Positions 8,569 to 17,684 of a DNA stretch of 64,000 nucleotides are shown here, in pieces. The notes under the pieces were generated by a model. The model was not told the DNA's origin. It made no database searches and saw nothing but the letters and a program-made list of their open reading frames with translations. The first letter of the stretch is position 1; every line of letters starts with the position of its first letter. The position numbers and the translations under genes are program-made. This DNA comes from Psychrobacillus sp. NEAU-3TGS (lineage in GTDB: Bacteria; Bacillota; Bacilli; Bacillales_A; Planococcaceae), in contig NZ_JAPNOZ010000012.1 of NCBI RefSeq assembly GCF_029955155.1, forward strand, positions 186,001 through 250,000, given 5' to 3'.

Positions 8569-9345
8569 TTATCTCGACAGACTATATCTAACCGTATCGA
8601 TTTGGTGTTTAGTCTGGCTTTTAAAGAATCCCAAGTCATTCATTATAGTAACGAATTGGAAACCTTGTTGAACACGTTTCGACGCTTCTTCCGCCGTTCC
8701 AGTGACGATGCCGGCTACGATATTGTGTTTCTGACAGGCTTTCATTACTTTGTCAATTGCAGCTTGTAACTCATCGTTATTGTTGTCGCCAAAACAGCCC
8801 ATATCCTGTGATAAATCAGCAGTTCCAATAAAGATACAGTCAAGACCTGGCGTTTGGCAAATCTCCTCAATATTTTCCACGCCTTTTTTAGTCTCACACT
8901 GCATGATGACATAGATATTATCGTTCACTTCGCCTTTATTATAATTCTCATACCATCCCCATCTTGGTCCGCGCCCAGCGCCTATACCTCTTTTTCCTAA
9001 AGGAGCAAGCTTCATATGTTCAATAATATATTGTGCATGCTCTTTAGTTTCCACCATAGGAATCATCAAACCATGAATGCCAACATCCAGCATTCGCGAC
9101 ATCATAGGTCCGTCATGTGGATGATAAACGCGAGCAAGTGGCGCCATGTCATATAGTTCCGCAGCCCGTATCATATTGACCATCGTTTCCATATCGGTTT
9201 GGGCATGCTCCTTATCAATGAGGACAAAATCAAATTCATTAAGTCCTAAAATTTCTACATTAGTGGGTGAGCCCGAAGCAACGAAGGCACCCAATACATG
9301 CCCGTTTTTCTCCAGCTTCTCTTTGACCAAATTACGCATCTTCAT
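8569..9345 (-). CDS. HpcH/HpaI-type aldolase
   Basis: The 258-residue protein has the TIM-barrel signature of class II 2-keto-3-deoxy sugar acid/HpaI aldolases: FDFVLIDKEHAQTD with the catalytic-type His near residue 48, metal-ligand type Glu in IMQCETKKGVEN, and GTADLSQDMG. These enzymes cleave 4-hydroxy-2-oxo acids to pyruvate and an aldehyde using a divalent metal. ATG 9345 has GAGGAG 8 bases upstream. It is the last gene of an operon running from the MatC-like transporter through the DUF6282 protein and the cupin. The natural substrate cannot be told from the sequence. Confidence 0.85.
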   Translation of the reverse strand: MKMRNLVKEKLEKNGHVLGAFVASGSPTNVEILGLNEFDFVLIDKEHAQTDMETMVNMIRAAELYDMAPLARVYHPHDGPMMSRMLDVGIHGLMIPMVETKEHAQYIIEHMKLAPLGKRGIGAGRGPRWGWYENYNKGEVNDNIYVIMQCETKKGVENIEEICQTPGLDCIFIGTADLSQDMGCFGDNNNDELQAAIDKVMKACQKHNIVAGIVTGTAEEASKRVQQGFQFVTIMNDLGFFKSQTKHQIDTVRYSLSR

Positions 9346-9415
9346 AATACTTACTCCTCTTTAAACCACTGCTGACAACAATTATAAACATAGATTAATC
9401 AACAGTGGTTCGTAT

Positions 9416-9799
9416 TTATTTTCGGTAGTTTTCAATGAATTTACCATAGGATTCGTTGTACTCTTCTCTCAAAGGATAAAAAATATCCATATTAAGTACT
9501 GGTACAGGACTGTCGTAGACTTCAATATAATGCTCCACACCAGCTGGGACAGTAATCCAAGAACCCTTGGTCATGCGGTAGGGAACACCATCTACATAAT
9601 AGTCACATTCACCTTCCAAGATAAGTGCAATCTGTTCATTTAGTTCATGGGTATGCGGGTTCTTCTCGTTACCATTCTCCACTTTATTGATTGTGACGTT
9701 GATGTTTTCGGCTCCCATACCGAATACTTTCCGTGTGATACCTTCTCTCACAAATTGCCATGGCAGGTTGTCCAGATTACCGTAATCAATTTTTGTCAT
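9416..9799 (-). CDS. Cupin-domain protein
   Basis: The frame reaches ATG 9820, but ATG 9799 (MTKIDYGNLDNLPWQF) sits behind TGGAGGAAAT and is the better start, giving about 127 residues. It is a single small beta-barrel cupin: NPHTHELNEQIALILEGECD gives metal-binding His and Glu, and a second motif with GVEHYIEV follows. Such proteins are metal-dependent isomerases, dioxygenases or sensors. Its place between the DUF6282 gene and the aldolase implies a step in the same catabolic route. Confidence 0.8.
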   Translation of the reverse strand: MTKIDYGNLDNLPWQFVREGITRKVFGMGAENINVTINKVENGNEKNPHTHELNEQIALILEGECDYYVDGVPYRMTKGSWITVPAGVEHYIEVYDSPVPVLNMDIFYPLREEYNESYGKFIENYRK

Positions 9800-9847
9800 T
9801 TTTATTTCCTCCAGTATCATATAATTATTTTTGTGTGACTTCTGTTG

Positions 9848-10735
9848 TTATTGGAAATTGAACAGTTCTTTCGGATTCTTCTTAGTCATAATATTAATTT
9901 CTTCTTCGGTGACTCCAAAATGTTCTTCCAGGGCATTGACGAAATTATACATTCCTTCTATTGGTGAACCATTAGCAGCTTGACCATAGTCAGTATCAAT
10001 AATGATACGATCCACACCACAGGCATCTATCATCTCTTTGGCAACGGACAGATCTACTACTGCTTCCACTTTTGAACCGCTATCTTTAAACACACAAGCA
10101 TTAATCTCAATATAGGCACCCATTTCTGCCCATCTCTTCATATCGTGAATGGTTGCTCCTACTTGATAATGGGGGTGGGTTACCAGGATACGTTTCATCC
10201 CCAGCTCCAAAGCTTTTTTGACTGTAGCATCCACTTCAATCTCATTACCATGTCCGGTAGCCAATACCATATCGTGCTTGGCCAAGTACTCAATTACTTC
10301 CACAGCTTTAGGATTAAGATTGCCATTTTCATCGGCTATAACGATTGGCTCTTCCTCTACATCCGAAGCACCTGCTCCACCAACAAACGCAGAGCCTTTG
10401 TGCCCATCGATATGCGTTTTAGAGGAGACGGTTGGAAAGTAAACCATTGCCGTGCCCATTTGTCTTGCTTTATCCACTGCGTTGACATTAAAGCCACCCA
10501 CTGCATTATTAAGAACGAGACATCCGTAAACCTTACAAGTACCATTTCCTAAATGCTTCTCCACCATTTTCGTTCCTAATAGTGCCGGGATATAGTGATC
10601 CTTTACGACGAATCCTGCATAACCGACTTCTTCCGCAAGCTTCAGCATCTCAGCAGCATCTACTGCTCTATTTGCTGTAGACGGCCCACAGTGTACATGC
10701 ACATCATACATACCTTTTAATATACTTCTATCCAT
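9848..10735 (-). CDS. DUF6282-type amidohydrolase-like protein
   Basis: The 295-residue protein starts MDRSILKGMYDVHVHCGPST, with the D-x-H-x-H metal-binding strand typical of amidohydrolase-superfamily TIM barrels. Later histidines occur in VKDHYIPAL, ATGHGNEIE and VTHPHYQVG, and an aspartate in IIIDTDYGQ, consistent with a metal site. This matches proteins annotated DUF6282. ATG 10735 has AAGGAGGAAC. It is the second gene of the operon. A hydrolase or lactonase acting before the aldolase is plausible but not shown. Confidence 0.75.
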   Translation of the reverse strand: MDRSILKGMYDVHVHCGPSTANRAVDAAEMLKLAEEVGYAGFVVKDHYIPALLGTKMVEKHLGNGTCKVYGCLVLNNAVGGFNVNAVDKARQMGTAMVYFPTVSSKTHIDGHKGSAFVGGAGASDVEEEPIVIADENGNLNPKAVEVIEYLAKHDMVLATGHGNEIEVDATVKKALELGMKRILVTHPHYQVGATIHDMKRWAEMGAYIEINACVFKDSGSKVEAVVDLSVAKEMIDACGVDRIIIDTDYGQAANGSPIEGMYNFVNALEEHFGVTEEEINIMTKKNPKELFNFQ

Positions 10736-10837
10736 TTTAGTTCCTCCTTATTGTTCTACTTTTTTCGAATAATGATATAGTAAGTAAAATTATTGTGTAA
10801 TTAAGCTTGATAGCCGTTTGAAATAGGGTAAGCAGTA

Positions 10838-12118
10838 TTATAAACCTGCAACTATTCTATATATACCAGTATTTGCTAAAATTCCAGCGATAATGGAAAT
10901 CACAATTGCTACTAGGAACAGCTTACTAAAGACTTTCGTTCTCTCTTCCGCAGAAGGTTTAAATAAAGTTCCATAGGCAGCCAGAACCATTGCGCCACCT
11001 AGCGACAAAGGACTAATGGCAGCTGTGAATCCGCCATTGATGACGGTGCTAATCAATTCAATATTCATGAAACGATTACCGTTCAACTCATTCAATGATT
11101 CGACTGTTGGAATCAAAGTCGGAATAGGTCCCGCAATCGCTAGGGAGAAGAAGGACATAATCGACGAAGTGATACCAAGTAAAGGTGCCAACGTCCACTG
11201 CGTAGAAATGGAAGACAATAAGCTAGCTAAAAGAGTTAAACCGCCTAATGTATCAATAACACTTAGGAGGTTACCAATTCCAATACAGAGGAATATTGTC
11301 TCCCAGGGAACTCCCAGAAAGGCATCTTTTTCATCAGCAGCCTTACCAAGCAATAGGATTATACTGAAAACTAGCGCTGTAAGTCCCGCATGCGTTTTTA
11401 AAAACATGATAGCGAGAATCATCAATACCAGCATCAACAAGGTCAGTTTTTGCTTGCCATTGAAAATCGGAAGATCAATTGGCCCAGCGTTACTTTCCAA
11501 TGACAACGCCCCATCAGCATGTTGGTTTCTCTTCCATCCGCGGAAACCAATATACGATAAAATTCCAGCAATAAAGAACATGATTGTACCATTTAAGAGA
11601 ATTTGTGTAGCGTAATTAGGGTGGCCGGCATTAGCGATAATTAAGTTGGCCGTATTCCCAAAAACGCCCACCTGTGTCATAAGTGTAGCGTTTGCTCCAA
11701 AGATAGTCAGAACTCCTATCATGATAGGATTGTAGCCCATCTGATAACCAACACCCATGGTAATCGTAGGCAACACCACATAACCGGTTAAACCTCCAGG
11801 GTCGACAACCGTTATGAGAGCGCTTACTAGAAAGACCATAAGAGGATACAAGGCAGCATAACGGCCAAATATTGCAAACAATTTCTTGGAAAGTAGTTCC
11901 AGAGATCCATTGTTTTGCGCAATCGCAAAGAAGAAAAACATTCCAAATAAATTTAGAAATAGACTCGTAGGAAAACCAGCTACAACATCTTTGCTTGATA
12001 TCCCGCTCATCAATCCTAATACTATTGCGACCGCAAGGGAGATAATTCCTATATTCTTTTTTGTAAAAACTCCCAATGTGATTACAAAGATGAGGGATAA
12101 TAAAGAAATTACTTCCAT
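10838..12118 (-). CDS. MatC-like/SLC13-type carboxylate transporter
   Basis: The 426-residue integral membrane protein has about 11-12 hydrophobic segments and the general layout of the ion transporter (ArsB/NhaD, MatC, SLC13) superfamily. The first half resembles the MatC N-terminal domain (SKDVVAGFPTSLFLNLFGMF, then VDPGGLTGYVVLPTITMGVG), with a second conserved half including TVINGGFTAAISPLSLGGAM. It probably imports a dicarboxylate or similar organic acid that the downstream enzymes degrade. ATG 12118 is behind AGGAGGTATT. It is the first gene of the operon and is divergent from the Crp/Fnr regulator. Confidence 0.75.
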   Translation of the reverse strand: MEVISLLSLIFVITLGVFTKKNIGIISLAVAIVLGLMSGISSKDVVAGFPTSLFLNLFGMFFFFAIAQNNGSLELLSKKLFAIFGRYAALYPLMVFLVSALITVVDPGGLTGYVVLPTITMGVGYQMGYNPIMIGVLTIFGANATLMTQVGVFGNTANLIIANAGHPNYATQILLNGTIMFFIAGILSYIGFRGWKRNQHADGALSLESNAGPIDLPIFNGKQKLTLLMLVLMILAIMFLKTHAGLTALVFSIILLLGKAADEKDAFLGVPWETIFLCIGIGNLLSVIDTLGGLTLLASLLSSISTQWTLAPLLGITSSIMSFFSLAIAGPIPTLIPTVESLNELNGNRFMNIELISTVINGGFTAAISPLSLGGAMVLAAYGTLFKPSAEERTKVFSKLFLVAIVISIIAGILANTGIYRIVAGL

Positions 12119-12410
12119 TCAATACCTCCTATACTTTTTATTTAGCTAGTTTTCTGACATCAATGAAGCAATCCATTATCCTTCATTTATTATCTTTAAC
12201 TGCTTTGTTAATTTTATATTACTAACTTAGGAAAGCGTTTTCAGTATCATTTGATACACAGAGATTAAATTATTTTAAATATTAAGAATCTGAAAGAGAT
12301 ATAGAAGAGAAAGATTAGTATAGTATAATGTATAAATGAAACTGTATTTACCCACAAAGCATCTATTTTAATTTAATTATTGTTATTTTAGAGAAGGAGG
12401 TATGAGCAGT

Positions 12411-13085
12411 TTGCGAAAAAATAATCTATTTTTTGAAAATCAGTTTATAGATTTTAAGTCTCTTTTATTAGAAATAGGGGAGAGGTATCTGCTGGAAAAA
12501 GGGAGCATCGTAACCAATAATGTGGAGCCATTATACTTGTACTATGTAGAGGAAGGTATCTTTAGATTATCGGTCAATCATATAGAAGGTGTCAGCAAGA
12601 CAATTTGTTTCCACGGTGGAGGTTCTATTTGTCCTTACTCCTTAAGCAGACCGATCGATGGCAAATTCCATATCGATGTCGACTTCTTTTCAATAACCGC
12701 TATCACTGACATTCAGACAATCCGCATTCGGCCGAAAGATTTCTATCAAGCACTGATGGAGAATCCTAATTTAAGCATCACCATGTTGGATTATGTCATT
12801 ATGCACTCCAATCTATTCATGCACGAATCGATTACTCTCAGCTATGATTCTGCTTTCGTGAAGACCTGCAACATCGTTTACATATACACGCGCTCCTTGA
12901 ATAAGGCAGGGATTAACCTTACTCAGACGGAAATTGGAGAGATAATTGGGGAGTCAAGGTTAGAGGTTGCGCGTTCCCTAAAAAAACTGCGTGATCAGGG
13001 GATCATTAAAACATCCCGAAGTGGTATTGAAATACTGAATCCAGAACTACTCAAACTGAACTGTAACCCTGATTTTGTTTACTAA
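12411..13085 (+). CDS. Crp/Fnr-family transcriptional regulator
   Basis: An N-terminal cyclic-nucleotide-binding-like beta roll (about residues 10-120) is followed by a dimer helix and a winged helix with TQTEIGEIIGESRLEVARSL as recognition region. Two starts compete: ATG 12402 lies 1 base from AGGAGG (12395-12400), while TTG 12411 has 10-base spacing and is preferred. No Fnr-type cysteine cluster is visible at the N-terminus. It is divergent from the MatC-DUF6282-cupin-aldolase operon, so local control of that operon is likely; the ligand is unknown. Confidence 0.85.
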   Translation: MRKNNLFFENQFIDFKSLLLEIGERYLLEKGSIVTNNVEPLYLYYVEEGIFRLSVNHIEGVSKTICFHGGGSICPYSLSRPIDGKFHIDVDFFSITAITDIQTIRIRPKDFYQALMENPNLSITMLDYVIMHSNLFMHESITLSYDSAFVKTCNIVYIYTRSLNKAGINLTQTEIGEIIGESRLEVARSLKKLRDQGIIKTSRSGIEILNPELLKLNCNPDFVY

Positions 13086-13642
13086 TCGAGTAGGTAACAA
13101 TCAAGCATTTAAATACCAATGAATTTTCAGTATAACTAGTAAAATTATCTTTTAGACCCAAGAGGCGAGACAGGCTACGAATACGAAAAAATATGATACT
13201 GAGGGAGATAGAGGACTAAATAGTCTTCAAAAACATAATATAAATAAAACCTAAATTTGAGTAATATAATCAAAATTGACAAGAGGATAAAAGGTATTGA
13301 AGAGAATACCAGAACCAACATTTCCTATTTCTAATATTTAAAGCTAAGGAAAATGTATCAAAAGTTGTAAGCTAACCCAATTGCAAAAAATACAACTAAT
13401 TGGTGAGCATAAGCAAATACATAATGTGATAGAAAAGAAAAACATAAGGAATATAATTTCGGTAGGAGATCTTTTACAATAAATACTTTTAAGAGGCGGT
13501 TTTTTCCATAAGCAAATAATTACGAGCCCATTATTCCAGGGGAAATCCTGAGATAAGGGGCTATTTTTATTGCTTAAACTTGGAATATATTTAGGTATTT
13601 TACATGCAACAAGCAATTAGATGGAAGTTAAAATAATATACA

Positions 13643-13672
13643 TTGACGTTGATAAACATTATCATATACAAT
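13643..13672 (+). promoter_or_regulatory. Sigma-A-type promoter of the Fur-box gene
   Basis: TTGACG at 13643-13648 and TACAAT at 13667-13672 are separated by 18 bases. The first Fur-box-like site fills the spacer. The rest of 13086-13642 shows protein-like scraps but no supportable gene. Confidence 0.6.
13650..13664 (+). promoter_or_regulatory. Fur-box-like operator 1
   Basis: TGATAAACATTATCA matches the 7-1-7 Fur consensus TGATAATNATTATCA at all but one of the defined positions. It lies between the -35 and -10 hexamers, an ideal place for repression. Confidence 0.75.
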
Positions 13673-13684
13673 TATAAATGAAAT

Positions 13685-13699
13685 TGATAATCATTTTCA
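13685..13699 (+). promoter_or_regulatory. Fur-box-like operator 2
   Basis: TGATAATCATTTTCA differs from the 7-1-7 Fur consensus at one position and lies just downstream of the predicted -10 box, 35 bases from the first site. Confidence 0.75.
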
Positions 13700-13793
13700 T
13701 TTGAAGTTTAGAAAGTTACTCTTACTTGTTATTAAAAAGAGAGCTTAGATTAATTTTAGTTGAAAAACGAAGATGAATGAAGGAGGAAGACCT

Positions 13794-14192
13794 ATGTATG
13801 ATCGTTTTGTAATACTAGAATCTTTTCAACAACAAGTTAGCTGTTGCTGTCCGGGACAACAGCATCAACATATTATTGAGTTCCGACAAGGAGACGTTTG
13901 GACAATTACAAATGAACGGAAATACGTCGATCTTCTAGGATGGCATTTGTTAGTAATCGTCAACAGTGAATTTAGATTTCTAATGCATGTGGAAGATATA
14001 GAGAGTCTATATAATAACGGTAGTATTTGTTCCGTATTAGATTTTGAGCTGAAAATTTTACATTTGAATTTTAAAGTAAATGAAACACTAGATGCACATG
14101 ATAAGGAGTCATTTCTATTATTTGCAAATGAATTGACTAATTTGCAGGAGATTAAAGATAAAATGTACTCTTTAGATGTACAAGTTTTTTGA
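13794..14192 (+). CDS. Small Cys/His-containing protein, likely Fur-regulated
   Basis: The frame is open from 13773, but ATG 13794 follows AAGGAGGA (13780-13787) and gives about 132 residues. The N-terminal part has a compact CCCPGQQHQHIIEF cluster that could bind metal or a cofactor. The C-terminal part, NETLDAHDKESFLLFANELT, resembles the short IDEAL helix motif of Bacillales proteins. There is no signal peptide or membrane helix. Two Fur-box-like sites in its promoter region predict expression under iron limitation. I do not recognise a described family, so the function is open. Confidence 0.7.
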   Translation: MYDRFVILESFQQQVSCCCPGQQHQHIIEFRQGDVWTITNERKYVDLLGWHLLVIVNSEFRFLMHVEDIESLYNNGSICSVLDFELKILHLNFKVNETLDAHDKESFLLFANELTNLQEIKDKMYSLDVQVF

Positions 14193-14362
14193 AATATTCA
14201 ACCGCGTATATAACAGCAATATTATATCAGATTGAATAGTTGAAAAAGTCTCTTGAGAGTTCCCTTCTGAGTTTTTTCTCATTATCTTGAAGAAAGTGGT
14301 TCTATCTTTCCTCTTTTTGATTACACTTACTGTAGGAGAGAGTGTAAGGAGGGGAAGAGGAT

Positions 14363-15639
14363 TTGACGAAAAAATGGGGAATAACTGCTTTATTGATATT
14401 TGGAGTATATGCATTAGTTATGTATATTTATATTTTCCATAGTGGAAGTGGTGGTATTCCAGCAACATTGAAAGGGACAGTTGCTGACCCGGATACGTTT
14501 ATGACGGAGCGTGAGTTGTACTTAAGTGGAGAGTATTCAAAAATAAGAAATTTCCTCTTTTTTGTTTTAACTCCGTTTGAATGGCTTATTTATTTTTTTA
14601 TTTTGATTACTGGTCTTTCTCAATTGTTTGAAAGATGGCTTCCTTTAAAAAACAAATGGGCAATCGTAAAAAATGCGGTTTATTTATTTTTATTATCGTT
14701 TTTCCTTTTTATCGTATTGTTTCCATTAGATTATTACAGGTATTACTTAAGCAAGTATTACGGAATAAGTACGCAAGCTTTTTCTTCATGGATGAGGGAC
14801 AATCTAATTGATTTTTGGATTACGCTGGGGGAGACTGTACTCCTAGTAACCGTTCTTTATTGGCTAATTAATAAAAGCACAAAGAGATGGTGGTTGCATG
14901 CTTGGTTATTAATGATTCCTTTTACGATATTCTTGATGTTTATCCAGCCTGTCGTAATTGACCCTTTGTATAATGATTTCTATCCACTGACGAATAAAGA
15001 GTTGGAAACGAAAATTTTGGAAGTTGCAGAGCAAGCGAATATTCCGACAGAGCATGTATATGAAGTGAATATGGCCGAAAAGACAAATGCACTAAATGCC
15101 TACGTTACAGGTATTGGAAGTAATGCAAGAATTGTTTTATGGGATACGACGTTAAGCAGATTATCGGAAAGTGAAATTCTCTTCATCATGGCACATGAAA
15201 TGGGGCATTATGTGGAGAAGCATATCTACTTCGGAATTGCTGGTTATCTTTTAACGACGTTTGTTGGACTTTGGTTAATGGCGAAAATAATGCCCTGGAT
15301 CATCGCTCGTTTTGGACGTGTCTTAAAAATTAATCGATTAAATGCCATCCATTCGTTGCCATTATTTCTCCTCATGTCTTCTTTTTTACTGTTGCTTCCA
15401 GTCCAGTATCAAATTACGTCTCTAGGTATCAAGAAACTAGAGCCGATCACTATGCAATAGAGTTAATGGCAGATCCCGAGGCAGCTGTGAGCACTTTCCA
15501 ACAATTAACGAAGGCTGGATTAAATGAAGTGAACCCTCCACTCCTTGTAAAATGGTTTCGATATGGCCATCCAACAATGTTAGAAAGAATAACTAGAGTT
15601 GCTAATGAAAAAGAACTCAACGAGCAAGATGCCCGATGA
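14363..15639 (+). pseudogene. M48-family (Ste24-like) membrane metalloprotease, frameshifted
   Basis: The TTG start at 14363 follows GGAGGGG. The frame encodes an N-terminal helix, a hydrophobic region with about four further segments, and the zinc motif HEMGHY at about residue 278, as in CAAX-protease-like M48 enzymes. The frame ends at 15460 just after YQITSLGIKK. From 15424, another frame carries the family's next conserved element, RYQETRADHYAIELMADPEA (E/D-rich third zinc-ligand region), to a TGA at 15637-15639. A two-base duplication in TCTCT or a one-base loss near 15416-15423 explains the break. Without the tail the enzyme lacks a zinc ligand. Confidence 0.8.
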
Positions 15640-15653
15640 GTTCCAATTAAATG

Positions 15654-15684
15654 TAGGAGGTGCTAGCTGTATTAGCACCTCCTA
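15654..15684. terminator. Bidirectional terminator between M48 gene and guanine deaminase
   Basis: A perfect 12-bp stem TAGGAGGTGCTA (15654-15665) / TAGCACCTCCTA (15673-15684) with a 7-base loop sits between two convergent genes. The T-tract is weak on both sides. Confidence 0.65.
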
Positions 15685-15689
15685 TATGA

Positions 15690-17057
15690 TTATATACGTG
15701 AGTGGACTTTTTCTCCTTGAACCCAGACCTCCCGAATATTTTCTGGTCGAACTAGATACATTATTTTTTGGAAGACATCATCCAAATCTTCCTCCTCGTT
15801 GAAAATAGGTAATTTTGCAGTCGCTAGTTTCGTATCGATGATTTGTACGTCCCATGCATAATTTTCTGTTAACCGTCCAATTGGTAAACTTAAACCTTCT
15901 CCTCCACCCGCAGTTGCCAAGTAAAATGCCTCGTTAATCGTTATACGCGAACTTGGCACGCCCCGCTCACTAGCAGGAAGCGTGGTATCTACACCATCCT
16001 CTAACATTCTGGATGAGATGACAGCCTGTCTAGCATTATCGAAAAGGCTAGGCGAAAAACCACCGGAAATATCGGAGCCTAACCCAATCTCTACTCCTTT
16101 AGCATGCAAATGAGCAATCGGAATGACGCTGTTGGCAAAGTAAGCATTGGATATTGGACAATGGCAAACCGCCGTTCCTGTTTCAGCAAACAGATCTGCA
16201 TCGTTATCATCTAAGAAGTTGCAATGGGCCATTACCGATTTCTCACCTAATAGGCCAAAATCATTCAATGCAAAGGCATCGTTCTTTTGGAATCGATCTT
16301 GTACATAGCCATGCTCCCAATCACTTTCACTGCAGTGTGATTGAATATGTGTATCGTGTTTAGCGGCAAGCTCTCCCAAACCTTTTAAAGCATCATCCGT
16401 ACAGCTTGGGATAAAACGAGGTGTAACTACTGGATATACCCCTTGTTTAGTAGTTTTGGCAAGTTCTTTTACAGCTAAAATAAATGCTTCCGTATCTTCT
16501 AATGCGGTCTCGGTACTTGCATCTCGATAAAAGTCGGGATTTTGATCTGGGTTATCCATGACAACTTTTCCAACTAGACCACGTTGACCTTTATTAGCAC
16601 AAATTTCCGCTAGCATGAAGCTCGCTTCTTTATGCACAGTTGCAAAATAAAGAGCAGTAGTCGTTCCATTGGCTAGCAGCGTATTTACTACCTCTTCATA
16701 AACAGTTTTAGCAAATTCTAAATTCGAGAACTTAGATTCAATGGGGAATGTATATGTATTTAACCAATCATAAAGAGGGATATCTAGAGCTGTTCCAGAT
16801 TGTGCCCATTGCGGAGCGTGCACATGTAAATCGATAAAACCAGGTAAGAAATACTGACCTTCAGCTAAGCGGTGAAAGTTTTCTTTACCTTCATAAGCAT
16901 TTAGTAAAACCGAATAGTCGTTATCTGTTGGTGCCACAACTTGCTCAATCATTCCTTTATCGTTGATACAAAAGAGATAGTCTTCTAAGATTTCTACTTC
17001 CTTTGGCGACTTGCTAGTAAAAGCAGTTCCTTGAAAAACTTGCGCATATTTATTCAT
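15690..17057 (-). CDS. guaD: Guanine deaminase (amidohydrolase type)
   Basis: The 455-residue TIM-barrel amidohydrolase has the zinc motif and family signature LHVHAPQWAQSG (near residue 80), a conserved HSHCSES-type element (HIQSHCSESDWEHGY), AHCNFLDDND, and GLGSDISGG with the catalytic Asp. Guanine deaminase converts guanine to xanthine and ammonia in purine salvage or catabolism. ATG 17057 is preceded by GAGGTG. It is monocistronic by appearance, followed by a hairpin shared with the convergent protease gene. Other TRZ/ATZ hydrolases are possible, but HAPQW strongly favours guanine deaminase. Confidence 0.85.
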   Translation of the reverse strand: MNKYAQVFQGTAFTSKSPKEVEILEDYLFCINDKGMIEQVVAPTDNDYSVLLNAYEGKENFHRLAEGQYFLPGFIDLHVHAPQWAQSGTALDIPLYDWLNTYTFPIESKFSNLEFAKTVYEEVVNTLLANGTTTALYFATVHKEASFMLAEICANKGQRGLVGKVVMDNPDQNPDFYRDASTETALEDTEAFILAVKELAKTTKQGVYPVVTPRFIPSCTDDALKGLGELAAKHDTHIQSHCSESDWEHGYVQDRFQKNDAFALNDFGLLGEKSVMAHCNFLDDNDADLFAETGTAVCHCPISNAYFANSVIPIAHLHAKGVEIGLGSDISGGFSPSLFDNARQAVISSRMLEDGVDTTLPASERGVPSSRITINEAFYLATAGGGEGLSLPIGRLTENYAWDVQIIDTKLATAKLPIFNEEEDLDDVFQKIMYLVRPENIREVWVQGEKVHSRI

Positions 17058-17151
17058 AAACTACACCTCATTGTTCGTATTTTAGCCGTTATATTCGTAA
17101 TTATAGGGGAATAGAGAGAGGGAGTCTATCGTTTTTAAGGAAAATACAATA

Positions 17152-17185
17152 AAAAGCGAGAGCAAAAATAACCCTCGCTTTTTTC
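17152..17185 (-). terminator. Terminator of the small gene 17202-17423
   Basis: A 10-bp stem AAAAAGCGAG (17152-17161) / CTCGCTTTTT (17175-17184) is flanked by A/T tracts that can act in both directions. Confidence 0.75.
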
Positions 17186-17201
17186 TATTTATCAGTATTG
17201 T

Positions 17202-17423
17202 TTATCTTCTTTTTTTCTTCCCAAGGTCTTTGCTTGCAATATTTTTCTCTACTATTTTTTCAAATTCTATATATACATGATAGGTGTTTTCATCTATTTC
17301 TGTTATATTTACAACTTTTCCTTTCCGCCCTTTTATTTTTATATCTTCTCCTACTGAAGGTATACTTCTTAACGCTTGATTTAACACTTTTGTCTTATTT
17401 TCATAAAAATGAACAGCAAACAT
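17202..17423 (-). CDS. Small basic hypothetical protein
   Basis: The frame reaches 17447, but ATG 17423 (MFAVHFYENKTKVLNQALRS) follows AAAAGGGGA at the right distance, giving 73 residues. The central part (SVGEDIKIKGRKGKVVNITE) looks like a small beta barrel, perhaps SH3/KOW-like, and the tail GKKKRR is basic, so nucleic acid contact is possible. A terminator follows. I do not recognise a named family. Confidence 0.6.
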   Translation of the reverse strand: MFAVHFYENKTKVLNQALRSIPSVGEDIKIKGRKGKVVNITEIDENTYHVYIEFEKIVEKNIASKDLGKKKRR

Positions 17424-17584
17424 TCTTCTTGTCCCCTTTTCCAGCAATTTATCATTTCTAAAAGTTAGAATTCTTCTATTTTATGATGAGCTTGAAGAGT
17501 TAGAACTTGAAAGATAAAAAATGTCACACTAAGAAAGCAAAAATGATTGAGGAGCGATAGTTTAGGTGGAAAGTAAGATAATGG

Positions 17585-17673
17585 GCACCCACTTTTGGTT
17601 AATAATATAAATTATTATCTTTTCGCTTTTCTTATATCTTAAAGTGGGAGTCTTATTGACCCGTTAATGCGGG
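17585..17673 (-). repeat. Intergenic multi-hairpin repeat, copy B
   Basis: Read on the minus strand the segment starts CCCGCATTAAC and continues AAGACTCCCACTTTAAGATA, then AAGAAAAGCGAAAAGATA, matching copy A at 8416-8490. The half after the shared run has diverged, but still ends in AAGTGGG that pairs with the CCCACTT at the other end. It lies just after the stop of the Rel-like gene and could act as its terminator. Confidence 0.6.
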
Positions 17674-17684
17674 ATGAATTTTCT

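Noticed and set aside
11631-12122. 163-residue reverse frame within the transporter gene
   Set aside because: It is an alternate-frame shadow of the MatC-like gene.
13120-13260. Protein-like scraps after the Crp/Fnr gene
   Set aside because: There are multiple stops and no recognisable homology.
13344-13616. 90-residue reverse frame in the gap before the Fur-box gene
   Set aside because: It has no ribosome site and a Cys/Pro-rich composition typical of a non-coding frame; the plus strand has only short protein-like scraps.
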